A stretch of DNA of 35,084 nt from UBA11540 sp045531755 (GCA_045531755.1 JAZSEP010000074.1:1-35084); one strand, 5' to 3'; shown: positions 7,857 to 16,372, counted from the stretch's first letter. Notes: generated by a model not told the origin, from the letters alone. Numbers and translations: made by a program.

Positions 7857-8786
7857 TTACTCATACATTTTAACACAAAGGTGTGTCACGAGTAAAGACT
7901 TATTTACGTTGAAAGTCATGGCTCTTTTGGCATTTATTACCGCCTCGAGCATCTTCATCGTGCGTTTGCCCGAGCAGGTTATCTCTTTTGTGACGGGGTC
8001 GGTCTTTTTGCACATTGCATTTTCGAGCAGGGCTACCATAAACCCTAAGATATCCGACAGCTCCGACGACTGTGCTACTGACGAGAGAAGTCGCAGGGTT
8101 TCGTACCGGTCGGCATGCACGGCACTTTTTACAATCTCAACTGCGGTTTTCGCCGCTTTTTCAAGAGCTTCGTTTTCTATAATCTCATACGCTCTTCCGA
8201 CGCTTCCCTGTGAAAGCGCGCAGGCTATATCAACAAGCTCTCTGTCGTCTGTTTTTTGTTTCAAAAACTGTTCGACGGTTTTGTCGTCCACGGGGCTTAC
8301 GGGGATTGTAACAACGCGGGACAGAACCGTGGGAAGAAGCGCGCCCGTGTCCTGAACCGTGAGGATAAACACCGCGTGGGACGGAGGTTCTTCGATTATC
8401 TTCAAAAGTGCGTTTTGTGCCTCAGTGCCCATATTCTCGGCATTTGCGAGGATGAAAACGCGCTTTTCGCTTTCGTTTGGTGATATGTATGCCTCGCGTC
8501 TTATCCTTCTGACCTCGTCCACCGAAAAGCTGCGCGGTTTTGTGTGGTTGCTGATTTCGATGATATCGGGGTGGCTTCCTGCCATAGCCTTACGGCAGGA
8601 CGGACAGACAAAGCACGGAGTGTCCTCTTTACACAAAACGGCGGTTGCCATTATTCGCGCAAAGGTCTTTTTGCCGACTCCGCGAGGACCTGACAAAAGC
8701 ACCGCGTGGCTGATGCGCTTTTTCTGCACCATATCAAGCAGTGTTTTTTTCGCTTTTTCGTTTTGTGCAAATCCGTTCAAATTCAT
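7857..8786 (-). CDS. holB: DNA polymerase III delta-prime subunit
   Basis: HolB is part of the clamp loader that places the sliding clamp on DNA during replication. The 309-residue protein has an AAA+ core with a GPRGVGKKT P-loop (33-41), a zinc module with cysteines at 52, 58, 61 and 64, a NALLKIIEEPP stretch in the sensor region, and a family-type C-terminal helical part. The SRC motif of many clamp-loader subunits reads SRV here. It starts one base after the darA stop codon, so the two genes are probably translationally coupled, and ricT follows after 22 bases. Confidence 0.94.
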   Translation of the reverse strand: MNLNGFAQNEKAKKTLLDMVQKKRISHAVLLSGPRGVGKKTFARIMATAVLCKEDTPCFVCPSCRKAMAGSHPDIIEISNHTKPRSFSVDEVRRIRREAYISPNESEKRVFILANAENMGTEAQNALLKIIEEPPSHAVFILTVQDTGALLPTVLSRVVTIPVSPVDDKTVEQFLKQKTDDRELVDIACALSQGSVGRAYEIIENEALEKAAKTAVEIVKSAVHADRYETLRLLSSVAQSSELSDILGFMVALLENAMCKKTDPVTKEITCSGKRTMKMLEAVINAKRAMTFNVNKSLLVTHLCVKMYE

Positions 8787-8787
8787 A

Positions 8788-9114
8788 TTACATCTTCTCG
8801 AAGCGTTCTACGTTTAGGATAAACACCGTCGCACCACCCACGAGAACCTCGACGGGATGCGAGCTGAGGATGCTGGAGTCCATACCTACAACGCTCGACG
8901 GCATTACCTGTGTGCGCTTTTTGCTGTGCTTTTTGATTATCTCAAGAGCGTGGTCAACCTTATCGTCGTCTGTACCGACGAGGAGAGTTGTATTGCCTGC
9001 TTTGAGAAAGCCGCCGGTTGTGGAAAGCTTTGTGACGGAATAGTTCTCTTTCGTGAGGTGGCTTGAAACTCGGTTTGCATCATCGCTGGACACGATTGCC
9101 ATTATCATCTTCAT
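8788..9114 (-). CDS. darA: Cyclic-di-AMP receptor of the PII-like DarA/PstA family
   Basis: This 108-residue protein matches YaaQ/DarA/PstA, trimeric PII-like proteins that bind cyclic-di-AMP in Firmicutes. The N-terminal MKMIMAIVSSDDA strand, the STTGGFLKAGNTTLLVG segment and the C-terminal GGATVFILNVERFEKM strand are typical. Its downstream partner remains unclear in the family. It sits between the femAB-like gene and holB, as in other Firmicutes where yaaQ is next to holB. A GGCGGAAA stretch upstream may serve as the ribosome binding site. Confidence 0.93.
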   Translation of the reverse strand: MKMIMAIVSSDDANRVSSHLTKENYSVTKLSTTGGFLKAGNTTLLVGTDDDKVDHALEIIKKHSKKRTQVMPSSVVGMDSSILSSHPVEVLVGGATVFILNVERFEKM

Positions 9115-9133
9115 AAAAATTTCCGCCTTTCTG

Positions 9134-10174
9134 TCAATGCTTCAATTTCTTGATTAGCCTTCTTGCGTTCTGTGCAGTATCTATCATTTTATCCACAAAA
9201 GGCTTGAAAAGATAGGAAAACTCGCCTGCGTTTTCGCAAAGCTCGCCGTTGAAGCCTTTTTTGAAACGATAGAGTCCGTACTGTGGGTCGCTTTCGTCGA
9301 TCTTTCCGCTGACGCCCTGAAAATCATAGATATAACAGTTTTCATTCTTTGCCTGCTGTATCATTTCCCACTGCATCAGGTAGTTCGGCATCACGTTTCT
9401 GTGCGCGTTATCCGAAGCGCCGTATACGTAGCAGGCTTTTCCTGCATAGGAAACGTATATCGCGCCCGAAACCGCCTTGCCGTCGTAGTAGCACATATAG
9501 AGCTTCGCGTGGTCGCCCAGGGCGTTCATAAATCTTTCAAAGTAGCCCTTGCTTCGTGTATAGAAGCCGTCGCGCTCGCCCGTTGTTTTCATCAGCTTAT
9601 AAAAGTCGTCAAGGTCGTCCATCGTGCCGCGTCTTACCTCGACGTTGTGCTTCATTGCGACGCGGACGTTATATCTCGTTTTGCTGTGGAAGCTTGCAAA
9701 AAGCTCGTCGGCAGTTCTGTCGGAGATGTCGAGCTTATAGTTAAATCTCGCTTGTATACAATCAAGTCCGCTTTCTCCGCCGGTTTTGAGGGTGAAACCG
9801 TCTGCCAGAATTCTTGCGACTACGTCTTTTCTGTCTGCAGGAATTTCGGGATCCATTGTATATTTATATGCCTTGTATTTCTTTGCAAGCACCTTTACTG
9901 CATCAAACATTTCCCGACGCGTTTCGGCGTCTTCAAAGTCATAGACGGGGCCTCTCGGCGAATACAAGAAAGAGTAGCCCATAGGGAGCTTTCTTATAAG
10001 AACGAGCTGTGCTCCTTTAACGTTTCCCTCTTCGTCGATGCACATAAAGGCTTCCCAGCTCCATTGCTTTTTGGCGTTTGGCCACAACAGTGACTGCGTA
10101 AATCCGCCGTTTTTATGTGAAGAAACGAAGTTCTCATAGATATTTCTATTTTCGTCGTTTACAAAAACTATCAT
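9134..10174 (-). CDS. FemAB-family aminoacyltransferase
   Basis: FemA/FemX-type enzymes add amino acids from aminoacyl-tRNA to the lipid II peptide to build the peptidoglycan cross-bridge. The 346-residue product has the two GNAT-like halves of the family, the LPMGYSFLYSPRGPVYD stretch at the N-terminal half, a KTRYNVRVAMKHNVEV motif at about 170-185 and a YDFQGVSG stretch near the C-terminal half. Length is typical. Its start overlaps the stop of the upstream queG-like gene by four bases (ATGA). Which residue is added cannot be told from sequence. Confidence 0.85.
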   Translation of the reverse strand: MIVFVNDENRNIYENFVSSHKNGGFTQSLLWPNAKKQWSWEAFMCIDEEGNVKGAQLVLIRKLPMGYSFLYSPRGPVYDFEDAETRREMFDAVKVLAKKYKAYKYTMDPEIPADRKDVVARILADGFTLKTGGESGLDCIQARFNYKLDISDRTADELFASFHSKTRYNVRVAMKHNVEVRRGTMDDLDDFYKLMKTTGERDGFYTRSKGYFERFMNALGDHAKLYMCYYDGKAVSGAIYVSYAGKACYVYGASDNAHRNVMPNYLMQWEMIQQAKNENCYIYDFQGVSGKIDESDPQYGLYRFKKGFNGELCENAGEFSYLFKPFVDKMIDTAQNARRLIKKLKH

Positions 10175-10974
10175 CTATTACCTTCCTGATTTAAGAGGTC
10201 GAGGTTTCGCCTTATTACCTCCGCTCCGCGAAAGCCAAAGGCTCTTTCCTTTATCTCTTTGTTTTTCTCGGGGTAGTTTACCTTGAAAACCGTGTCGGTT
10301 TGAAATTCTGTTATATTGGTGGTGAGGGTATTTTTATTCATCGGGCAGACGTCAGAGCAGACGTCACAGCCCCATACTATTCCGCCTTTTTTAACAAGTT
10401 CTTGTTCTTTTTCTGTCAGTATTCCCTTTTTCTGTGTGATATATGAAAGACAGCTTTGTTCTTCTACCTTTCCCTCTTTTATCGCGCCAGACGGACAGCT
10501 TTTCACACAAAGGTCACATTCAAGACAGGTGTCGGTGCAGGGTGCTGATTTTGTGAGCTCGAGGTCGGTGACTATTTCGGCTATAAAAACGTATGAGCCG
10601 TAGGTTTTATTTATCAAAAGCCCGTTTTTGCCGATAACGCCGAGTCCTGCAAGCCTTGCGGCAACCGCTTCTCGTATCGGGGAATTATCCGCAAAGCAGA
10701 CAAAGCTGTTTTCAGGGTAGAGCTTTTTCAGCCCTTCGCAGACCCTATCAAGCTTTTCGGTACAAACCCTGTGATAATCGGGTACTACTGCGTACTTTGA
10801 GATATTTCTCTCCCCATACTCTTCGAGGCGGTACGGAAAAAGCGCCACTATCACGCTATCGGGATTGTCGGGAATCCGCGATTTTGCCTTACACTCCAGA
10901 AGCGGAAGGATGTCTGCAAACCTGCAGATGCCCCATTCGGTTATGTTTTCGGCAGAGAGCAGTTTTTCGAGCAT
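10171..10974 (-). CDS. QueG-like double [4Fe-4S] reductase, short form
   Basis: The 267-residue protein resembles epoxyqueuosine reductase, which makes the last step of queuosine in tRNA using cobalamin and two [4Fe-4S] clusters. It has the REAVAARLAGLGVIGKNGLLI segment of the family and two cluster motifs, CLECDLCVKSCP and CDVCSDVCP. It is about 70-100 residues shorter than well-studied QueG proteins because it lacks the C-terminal HEAT-like tail, so tRNA binding may differ and the exact reaction is uncertain. It is the first gene of the queG-like/femAB/darA/holB/ricT operon, behind a clear promoter at 11010-11038 and with a GAGGTG ribosome binding site. Confidence 0.75.
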   Translation of the reverse strand: MLEKLLSAENITEWGICRFADILPLLECKAKSRIPDNPDSVIVALFPYRLEEYGERNISKYAVVPDYHRVCTEKLDRVCEGLKKLYPENSFVCFADNSPIREAVAARLAGLGVIGKNGLLINKTYGSYVFIAEIVTDLELTKSAPCTDTCLECDLCVKSCPSGAIKEGKVEEQSCLSYITQKKGILTEKEQELVKKGGIVWGCDVCSDVCPMNKNTLTTNITEFQTDTVFKVNYPEKNKEIKERAFGFRGAEVIRRNLDLLNQEGNR

Positions 10975-11009
10975 ATCTGCACCTCGTTATTTTAGTTACA
11001 TATAGAATA

Positions 11010-11038
11010 AGTATATCACAGTTTCAGCGTTTATTCAA
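11010..11038 (-). promoter_or_regulatory. Sigma-A promoter of the queG-like to ricT operon
   Basis: On the minus strand TTGAAT (11038-11033), 17 bases, TATACT (11015-11010) with a TGA just upstream. It lies between the terminator of the catabolic operon and the queG-like start at 10974. Confidence 0.75.
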
Positions 11039-11055
11039 GGGGAGTTTTAAAATAT

Positions 11056-11083
11056 AAAACCCGCTCGGTTCAGAGCGGGTTTT
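11056..11083 (-). terminator. Terminator of the nine-gene catabolic operon
   Basis: An 11-base-pair stem (11083-11073 with 11066-11056) with a six-base loop. The minus strand continues with TATATTTTAAAA. It lies just beyond the stop codon of the fused ETF gene. Confidence 0.8.
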
Positions 11084-11086
11084 GTG

Positions 11087-12475
11087 TTATTTGAGTATTT
11101 CCGCGAGCACTTCGTTTGCTTCGCCTACTATTCCGTAGTCGGCATACTCGAAGATGGGGGCTGTGCGGTCGGGGTTTATTGCGATTATAACGTTGGATTG
11201 TTCCATTCCGCAGACGTGCTGTACTGCGCCCGAAATACCAACGGCTATATAAACGTTTGGGCAAACGGTTTTTCCCGTGAGTCCAATCTGATGCTCATAC
11301 TGCGCTTCTCCCATATCGACGAGCGCTCTTGAGGCACCAATCTGTGCGCCTAATTTTTCTGCCGCTTTGAAGAAAACCTCTTCGCTTCCCTTGATTCCTC
11401 TGCCGCCTGCAATTATGAGCTGGGCAGTATTTTCGTCAACGGTGCGCACGGTTGCCATCTGAGGCTTTGTGACACATTTTATCTTTGCGATGATATTTCC
11501 GCCAAAGGCAGGACGGTACATAAAGAGCTGTTTACCGTCGGTTTCAAGCTTTGTACAGTCGGCGCAAAGACCGGTATTCAGCATTGCAGAAACCTGCGGC
11601 GCTATCATTCGGCTTTCTATACTGCTGTCAAAGAGGATGACCTCGGGGTTCTTCTCTTTTGCGAGGGCGGCAAGGGCTTTGGGGTCGGTTTCGTTTAGCA
11701 CAACGACCTCTTTTGCAATCTCTCTTGCTTTTTCTGCCGCCTTCTCCCCTATTGCCCAAACGCTTTCGAGCTTTTCACCGCTTTCGGTAGCTTCAATCTC
11801 GGCACGGGGCTTTTGAAGGGCGCTTTTTATAGTTTCGGCAAGCTCTTCCTTCTTAATAAAGGTGCATTTTCTCTTTCCGCCCGAGTTTTCAAAGCTTCTT
11901 ACGACCTTTGTGGGCGAGCCCTTAAGTCCGCAGCGTTCAGGGTCTGCGCCGAGGCGGTTGATATCCCAAACCTCGACCTCGCCTGTCTTCGCGCGGATTT
12001 TGGGGAATCGGAGATTGTTTATTCTCTCGACCGTTACGAGTGCGGGAAGCTTTGCGGATTTATTGCCAAGACGGGTCTTACAGTTTACCGTATCACCGTC
12101 GAGCGCCAGTTCCATAACGTTGGTAATCACGGGGATACCGAGCATTGTTGCAAGGCAGGGGCCTACCTGTGCGGTATCGCCGTCGATGCTCTGTCTTCCG
12201 CAGATGACCATATCGGGATTGAGTTCCTTTATCGCAAGAGAAAGGGCGTAGGACGTTGCGAGGGTATCGGCACCTGCAAAGGCGGTATCGGAAAGGAGTA
12301 TCCCCTTATGCACGCCGAGTCGGGTGAGGGCGAGGAGCATATCCTTTACGTCCTGTCTGCCCATGGAAAGTGCAATTACCTCGGCTCCTTCAATGCGAAG
12401 CGCTTCTTCCACAGCGCAGGCGTCAAAGGGATTTAGGTCCTTGCAGGATTGTTTTACACATACTACTATTCGCAT
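11087..12475 (-). CDS. Single-chain electron transfer flavoprotein: EtfB fused to a shortened EtfA
   Basis: ETFs take electrons from FAD dehydrogenases. They normally have two subunits; here one 462-residue chain carries both. Residues 1 to about 225 are EtfB (VVCVKQ start, FAGADTLATS at 67-75, CGRQSIDGDTAQVG at 92-105), and about 236-462 are EtfA (TGLCADC at 301-307, RPAFGGN at 321-327, FAD-binding GISGAVQH at 413-420, AINPDRTAPIF at 432-442). Against the split EtfB/EtfA at 26.5-28.5 kb, about 20 residues are missing after the first strand of EtfB, and 41 are missing between the EtfA base and its FAD domain; the EtfA N-terminus is also cut short. The FAD-domain motifs are intact, so it is probably functional. 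It is the last gene of the operon, four bases after the FGGY kinase, and probably accepts electrons from the FAD/Fe-S pair encoded upstream. Confidence 0.88.
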   Translation of the reverse strand: MRIVVCVKQSCKDLNPFDACAVEEALRIEGAEVIALSMGRQDVKDMLLALTRLGVHKGILLSDTAFAGADTLATSYALSLAIKELNPDMVICGRQSIDGDTAQVGPCLATMLGIPVITNVMELALDGDTVNCKTRLGNKSAKLPALVTVERINNLRFPKIRAKTGEVEVWDINRLGADPERCGLKGSPTKVVRSFENSGGKRKCTFIKKEELAETIKSALQKPRAEIEATESGEKLESVWAIGEKAAEKAREIAKEVVVLNETDPKALAALAKEKNPEVILFDSSIESRMIAPQVSAMLNTGLCADCTKLETDGKQLFMYRPAFGGNIIAKIKCVTKPQMATVRTVDENTAQLIIAGGRGIKGSEEVFFKAAEKLGAQIGASRALVDMGEAQYEHQIGLTGKTVCPNVYIAVGISGAVQHVCGMEQSNVIIAINPDRTAPIFEYADYGIVGEANEVLAEILK

Positions 12476-12479
12476 TATT

Positions 12480-13952
12480 TTACCTCATACCGTGATAGAT
12501 GGGGGCGAGTGCATCGTGTATAGCCTTATATCTTTCAAAGAGTTCTGCGTATTTTTTGGTGTTTTCGGGATTGGGCTTTGTGACGGAAACCACCTTGGAG
12601 CAACGCGCTACTGCGTCCTCAAGGCTATTAAAGTGTCCTGCCGCCACGCCTGCAACCATAGCAGAGCCGAAGGAGGAGTCACTGTTCTGCACACAAACAA
12701 GCTCAATGCCGAGCATATCGGAGGTTATCTGTCGCCAAAGAGGGCTCTGCGCACCGCCGCCGATTGCTACCGCCTGTGTGCCTGTTTCAACACCTGTTTT
12801 ACGAAGGGCAGTTATACAGTCGAGCATCGAGAAAGCAACGCCCTCAAGTACTGCGCGACTGAAATGCGCCTTTGTGTGTCCTGCGCGGATTCCTGTGAAG
12901 CTGCCTCTGAGAAGCGGGTCGGCGTAGGGGGTGAGCTCACCGTTGAGGTAGGGGTGATACATAAGTCCTTCACAGCCAACCTCGACGGATTTTGCGCCTT
13001 CATCAAGTTCCTTATAGCTATCCTTGAAGGTGTCGCGGTACCAACGGTATGAAGAGGCACAAGCCTTTGTTGCAGTGCCGGGATACCAAAGTCCTTCGGC
13101 GAGGTGGGAATAGTTGATGAGGTCGCGGTCCGGGTATGCCTTATCGGTGACGACGCAGATTCTGCCTGCAGTTGCAAGCTTTAAGGTCATCTGACCTTTT
13201 TTAACCGCGCCTGCGGCATAGACTTCCATTACCGTATCGGTTGCTCCGCACAAAACGGGGGTTCCTGCTTTGAGTCCCGTTTCCTTTGCCGCCTTCTCGG
13301 TGATAGAACCGATAATATCGGTGGGGCGCTTGAGTTCGGGAAGCTTTTCCACGGGGAATTCGAGAAGGTCGCAAAGTTCCTTCGACCAGCTCATTGTGTT
13401 ATAGTCAAAGAGCATACTTCCCTGTGCCTCGATGATATCCGTGCAATAAACGTCGGTGAGAAGGTAACGGACGTAATCCTTTGCAAACATTATCTTCTCG
13501 GTTTTTGCCCAGATTTCAGGCTGGTTGTTCTTTATCCACATAAGCTGCGGAAGTGTCCAGATTGTATCAACAAAATGGTATGCCTTATCGACGATGAGGT
13601 CGCCGTGGTTTTCTCTTAAATATTTACATTCCTCGATGCTTCTGCAGTCTGTCCAATAGATAGACGGGCGAAGCACGTTGAAATCTTTATCGGCAACAAC
13701 TGCGGTATGGGTTGCGGCATCGAGGCAGACTGCGACGATGTCGTCGGGAGAAACACCGCTCTTCTCTAAAATCTTTGCTATGTTTTCCTTTACCGCGAGG
13801 TACCAGTTATACGGGTCCTGCTCGGCATAGCCGGGCTGTGGGTAGTCGGTGGGATATTCGACGGTGTTCTCCGCGCAGACAATTCCGTCTGCAGAGAGAA
13901 GTGTGGATTTTGATGCTCCGCCGCCAAAGTCTATTCCAAGTGTGTATTTCAT
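12480..13952 (-). CDS. FGGY-family carbohydrate kinase
   Basis: FGGY kinases phosphorylate sugars or polyols with ATP. The 490-residue protein has the N-terminal phosphate loop (GIDFGGGASKSTLL at 6-19), the catalytic aspartate in CGATDT (Asp239), and the C-terminal ATP-site motif around GGGAQSPLWRQITSDML. Overall it looks most like the xylulokinase branch, but the FGGY substrate cannot be read reliably from sequence. Its start overlaps the stop of the DUF4867-like gene by four bases, which suggests coupled translation. With the PfkB kinase it gives the operon two separate kinases, so the pathway may pass through a bisphosphate or handle two intermediates. Confidence 0.88.
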   Translation of the reverse strand: MKYTLGIDFGGGASKSTLLSADGIVCAENTVEYPTDYPQPGYAEQDPYNWYLAVKENIAKILEKSGVSPDDIVAVCLDAATHTAVVADKDFNVLRPSIYWTDCRSIEECKYLRENHGDLIVDKAYHFVDTIWTLPQLMWIKNNQPEIWAKTEKIMFAKDYVRYLLTDVYCTDIIEAQGSMLFDYNTMSWSKELCDLLEFPVEKLPELKRPTDIIGSITEKAAKETGLKAGTPVLCGATDTVMEVYAAGAVKKGQMTLKLATAGRICVVTDKAYPDRDLINYSHLAEGLWYPGTATKACASSYRWYRDTFKDSYKELDEGAKSVEVGCEGLMYHPYLNGELTPYADPLLRGSFTGIRAGHTKAHFSRAVLEGVAFSMLDCITALRKTGVETGTQAVAIGGGAQSPLWRQITSDMLGIELVCVQNSDSSFGSAMVAGVAAGHFNSLEDAVARCSKVVSVTKPNPENTKKYAELFERYKAIHDALAPIYHGMR

Positions 13953-14608
13953 TGCTTTACCACCTTTATCTGATAGTTTTCGCCGACTATTCCGGGTTTT
14001 ACTCCTCTTGCCTTGAGTCCTTCGTTATCGACGTGGCAGAAAATCCACTTGTTCTTTCTGAAAAGGTATGGGTCGGCGTGGTTTTCCTTGAGGTCTGTGT
14101 TCGTTCCGAGAGGAAGAACAACTATAGAATGAAATCCGCTGTCAACAACGTTACAGGGACACATATGCAGAGTGGTTTCGTACACCTGAATAACCTGTCC
14201 TTTGTCTACAAAGAATGCTTTCGCATCTTTCGTGTCAAGTTTGCCGTTTTTGAAGTCCCACTGATTTGCGAGGAACAGCACCATAGGTGTTACTGCGACG
14301 TTTACCTCGCTTCCGACGTGGTATTCAAAGCCGTTGAGGGCATTGTTAAAGCCTCGACAGCTTCCTATCTGTATCGGCATTTCGCCGTAAATTTCTTTTT
14401 CAAGTACCTCGCGAAGTTCCCAAACTCCTTCGAGTCTTACGTTGGAGGCTTCGTAGATTGAGCCTGTTTCGGGAAGGGCGATTTTTTCTGCCGCTTCTAC
14501 CATTTCAAATGCGTCGACTGAAAGCACCTTTCCGTACTGCAAAAACTCAGGATCGTTGACGCTGTAAATATGTATATGAGGATTGTTTTTTCTCAAATTT
14601 TCGAGCAT
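13949..14608 (-). CDS. DUF4867-like protein of unknown function
   Basis: This 219-residue soluble protein resembles the DUF4867 family, which I recall from Firmicute sugar gene clusters; I cannot confirm this by search. It is predicted to be mostly beta strand with conserved-looking stretches such as QIGSCRGFNNALNGFEYHVGSE, CPCNVVDSGFHSIVVLPLG and NKWIFCHVD. The mix of His, Glu and Cys in a beta-rich protein would fit a cupin-like isomerase or lyase, but that is inference. It is translationally coupled to the FGGY kinase and follows a 65-base gap containing a strong hairpin. An AAAGGGG ribosome binding site is present. A role on the same sugar as the kinase is likely. Confidence 0.65.
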   Translation of the reverse strand: MLENLRKNNPHIHIYSVNDPEFLQYGKVLSVDAFEMVEAAEKIALPETGSIYEASNVRLEGVWELREVLEKEIYGEMPIQIGSCRGFNNALNGFEYHVGSEVNVAVTPMVLFLANQWDFKNGKLDTKDAKAFFVDKGQVIQVYETTLHMCPCNVVDSGFHSIVVLPLGTNTDLKENHADPYLFRKNKWIFCHVDNEGLKARGVKPGIVGENYQIKVVKQ

Positions 14609-14635
14609 TTTCTATTACCCCTTTAAAGCGGTTTG

Positions 14636-14662
14636 GGCGGTATCAAAGAGCTTGATACCGCC
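14636..14662 (-). other. Intercistronic hairpin between iolB-like and DUF4867-like genes
   Basis: A perfect 11-base-pair inverted repeat (14636-14646 with 14652-14662) with a five-base loop lies in the largest gap inside the operon (65 bases). No T run follows on either strand, so it is not a normal terminator. It may protect the 3' end of the upstream mRNA segment or set the ratio between the two halves of the operon. Confidence 0.6.
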
Positions 14663-14673
14663 TACCTTAATAG

Positions 14674-15468
14674 TTATCTATTTGCTATCCAATCGTGATC
14701 AGGGTCGTTGCTTCTGTTAAAGCCCTGATAATCTCCTGCCATCAGCCACAAGAAGTAGGTCTGATAGCCGGGGGTTGCAACGGTGGTATGGTAGCCGTAG
14801 GGGAATTCTACGAGCTCATCATACTTAACACGGTATGCCTCGTCTATCTCACCGTCAGCGGTGTAAATACACTGTACTGCAAAGCCTTGTTTGGGGTCAA
14901 ACAAGAAGTAGTAGACTTCCTCTGCGATACACTCTGTGGGCATATTGTCCACGTCGTGCTTATGAGGCGGGAAGCCTGCCCAGTTGCCCTCTGTGCAGTA
15001 GCCCTCGCCGATTGTGAGAACCTTTGCATTGGTTGTTCCGTCGACAAGAAAGCTTGTTACTCTCTCAAAGGGCTGTACTCCCAAAGTTTTGAGCACAACG
15101 CGGTCCTCGCGAAGCACCTGAGGTGCGGTTTTCTCTGCAACGGGTGTGCCGCAAACTGCTATCTTGATGTGATCAAGAGCCTTGATTGTGCACTCCTCTT
15201 CACGAGGCATATAGAAGCACTCTGCCTTGCGGTTCTCGAAAACGTTGTTTCTGTTACCGACGTTTTCAAAAACTTCGCCGTTTACCTCGACGTCGCAGTG
15301 ACCCTCGAGCATAATGAACGCAAATTCCTTATCCTCAGTGTTAAAATCAAGGGTCTGTCCTGCCTCGAGCTCGATGATACCGAACTCAAGCTTTTTAAGA
15401 CTGCATTCGCCTATTTTACAAATGGGGGTATAGCCATTTGCGGATTTGTATGATTTCTTATAGTTCAT
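14674..15468 (-). CDS. IolB-type sugar-acid isomerase (5-deoxy-glucuronate isomerase family)
   Basis: IolB turns 5-deoxy-D-glucuronate into 2-deoxy-5-keto-D-gluconate in myo-inositol breakdown. This 264-residue bicupin protein has the family's metal site: His169 and His171 in FPPHKHD, a glutamate in EEVYYF (183-184) and His227 in YGYHTT, followed by the MAGDYQGFNRSNDPDHDW C-terminal stretch. Length is normal. iolG, iolE and iolD, which would supply the classical substrate, are not in this window, so the enzyme may act on a related uronate or deoxy sugar. It overlaps the PfkB kinase gene upstream by 11 bases. An AAGGAG ribosome binding site sets the start. Confidence 0.82.
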   Translation of the reverse strand: MNYKKSYKSANGYTPICKIGECSLKKLEFGIIELEAGQTLDFNTEDKEFAFIMLEGHCDVEVNGEVFENVGNRNNVFENRKAECFYMPREEECTIKALDHIKIAVCGTPVAEKTAPQVLREDRVVLKTLGVQPFERVTSFLVDGTTNAKVLTIGEGYCTEGNWAGFPPHKHDVDNMPTECIAEEVYYFLFDPKQGFAVQCIYTADGEIDEAYRVKYDELVEFPYGYHTTVATPGYQTYFLWLMAGDYQGFNRSNDPDHDWIANR

Positions 15469-16369
15469 AGCCGTTACTCCTTAAAAACTCTACTGTCTGC
15501 TCGTGGGAAGGAACGCTCTCACGTGCTCCCACGCCTGTGCATTTAAGTCCCGAAACCGCACTGGAGTAGTGACAGGATTTAAGATATGAATATCCCTTTA
15601 CAAGCGCTGCGGCGTATGCTCCGTGGAACACGTCACCTGCACCGTTGGAATCTACAACGGGTGTGTCGTAGATGGGATAGTAGGTTATCTCGCCGTTTTC
15701 GAGAATAACTCCACCCTTCTTGCCCATTGTGATTACTACCACCTTGGGATTGTAGGTGCTCATAAGTTTTTTAGCGGCGTCCTCGACGTTGTCCGCGCCT
15801 GTGTGTCCAAGCGCAAACTCCTCGGAAGGAATTAGAATATCGGCATACGGAAGAAGTCTTTCAACCCCTTCATAAAGTCCTCCTGCATCGTAAAGCACCA
15901 GCGTGCCGTTTTCACGGGCATACTTTGCGCCTTCGATTGCAGCCTCGAGTTCATTGCCGTCAACCATAAGTACTTTTGCTTCTTTAATTGCCTTCTTCTG
16001 CACATCATTGAGCTTCAATGCAGGAAGGTCGCCTTTGTCAAAAACGCAGGTTCTTGACGTGGAAGCGGCAGAAAGCCAGATTACAGAGGTGAACGAGCGG
16101 TAACCCGCTTTAACTTCGATAAGGCTTGTGTCTACGCCGTATTTTTGGAAATCCTTCGTCAGAAAAACCCCGCCGTTATCATCGGACAGATTGCCGATGT
16201 AGGCTGTCTGTTCGCCAAGTTTCTGTGCCGCTACAAGTCCTGTTGCAACAGGTCCGCCGCCTGCAGGCTTACTGCCTGTGGCACGGAGCTTTGTATCCTC
16301 GGTCGGAAAGTTGGGAACGTTGTAGAGGGTATCCATTACGCAAGCGCCAATACCAACTATCTTCGCCAT
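15458..16369 (-). CDS. PfkB-family carbohydrate kinase
   Basis: PfkB/ribokinase enzymes phosphorylate sugars, sugar acids or nucleosides. The 303-residue protein has the GG-type substrate lid region (SKPAGGGPVATGLVAA) and the C-terminal PfkB signature with the anion hole GAGD at 243-246 and catalytic Asp246. The substrate could be a keto-deoxy acid, as for IolC, or a sugar phosphate, as for tagatose-6-phosphate kinase; the IolB and aldolase neighbours allow either. It begins three bases after the aldolase stop codon, with a GGAAAGG ribosome binding site inside the aldolase 3' end, and overlaps the next gene by 11 bases. Confidence 0.88.
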   Translation of the reverse strand: MAKIVGIGACVMDTLYNVPNFPTEDTKLRATGSKPAGGGPVATGLVAAQKLGEQTAYIGNLSDDNGGVFLTKDFQKYGVDTSLIEVKAGYRSFTSVIWLSAASTSRTCVFDKGDLPALKLNDVQKKAIKEAKVLMVDGNELEAAIEGAKYARENGTLVLYDAGGLYEGVERLLPYADILIPSEEFALGHTGADNVEDAAKKLMSTYNPKVVVITMGKKGGVILENGEITYYPIYDTPVVDSNGAGDVFHGAYAAALVKGYSYLKSCHYSSAVSGLKCTGVGARESVPSHEQTVEFLRSNGYEL

Positions 16370-16372
16370 AGT

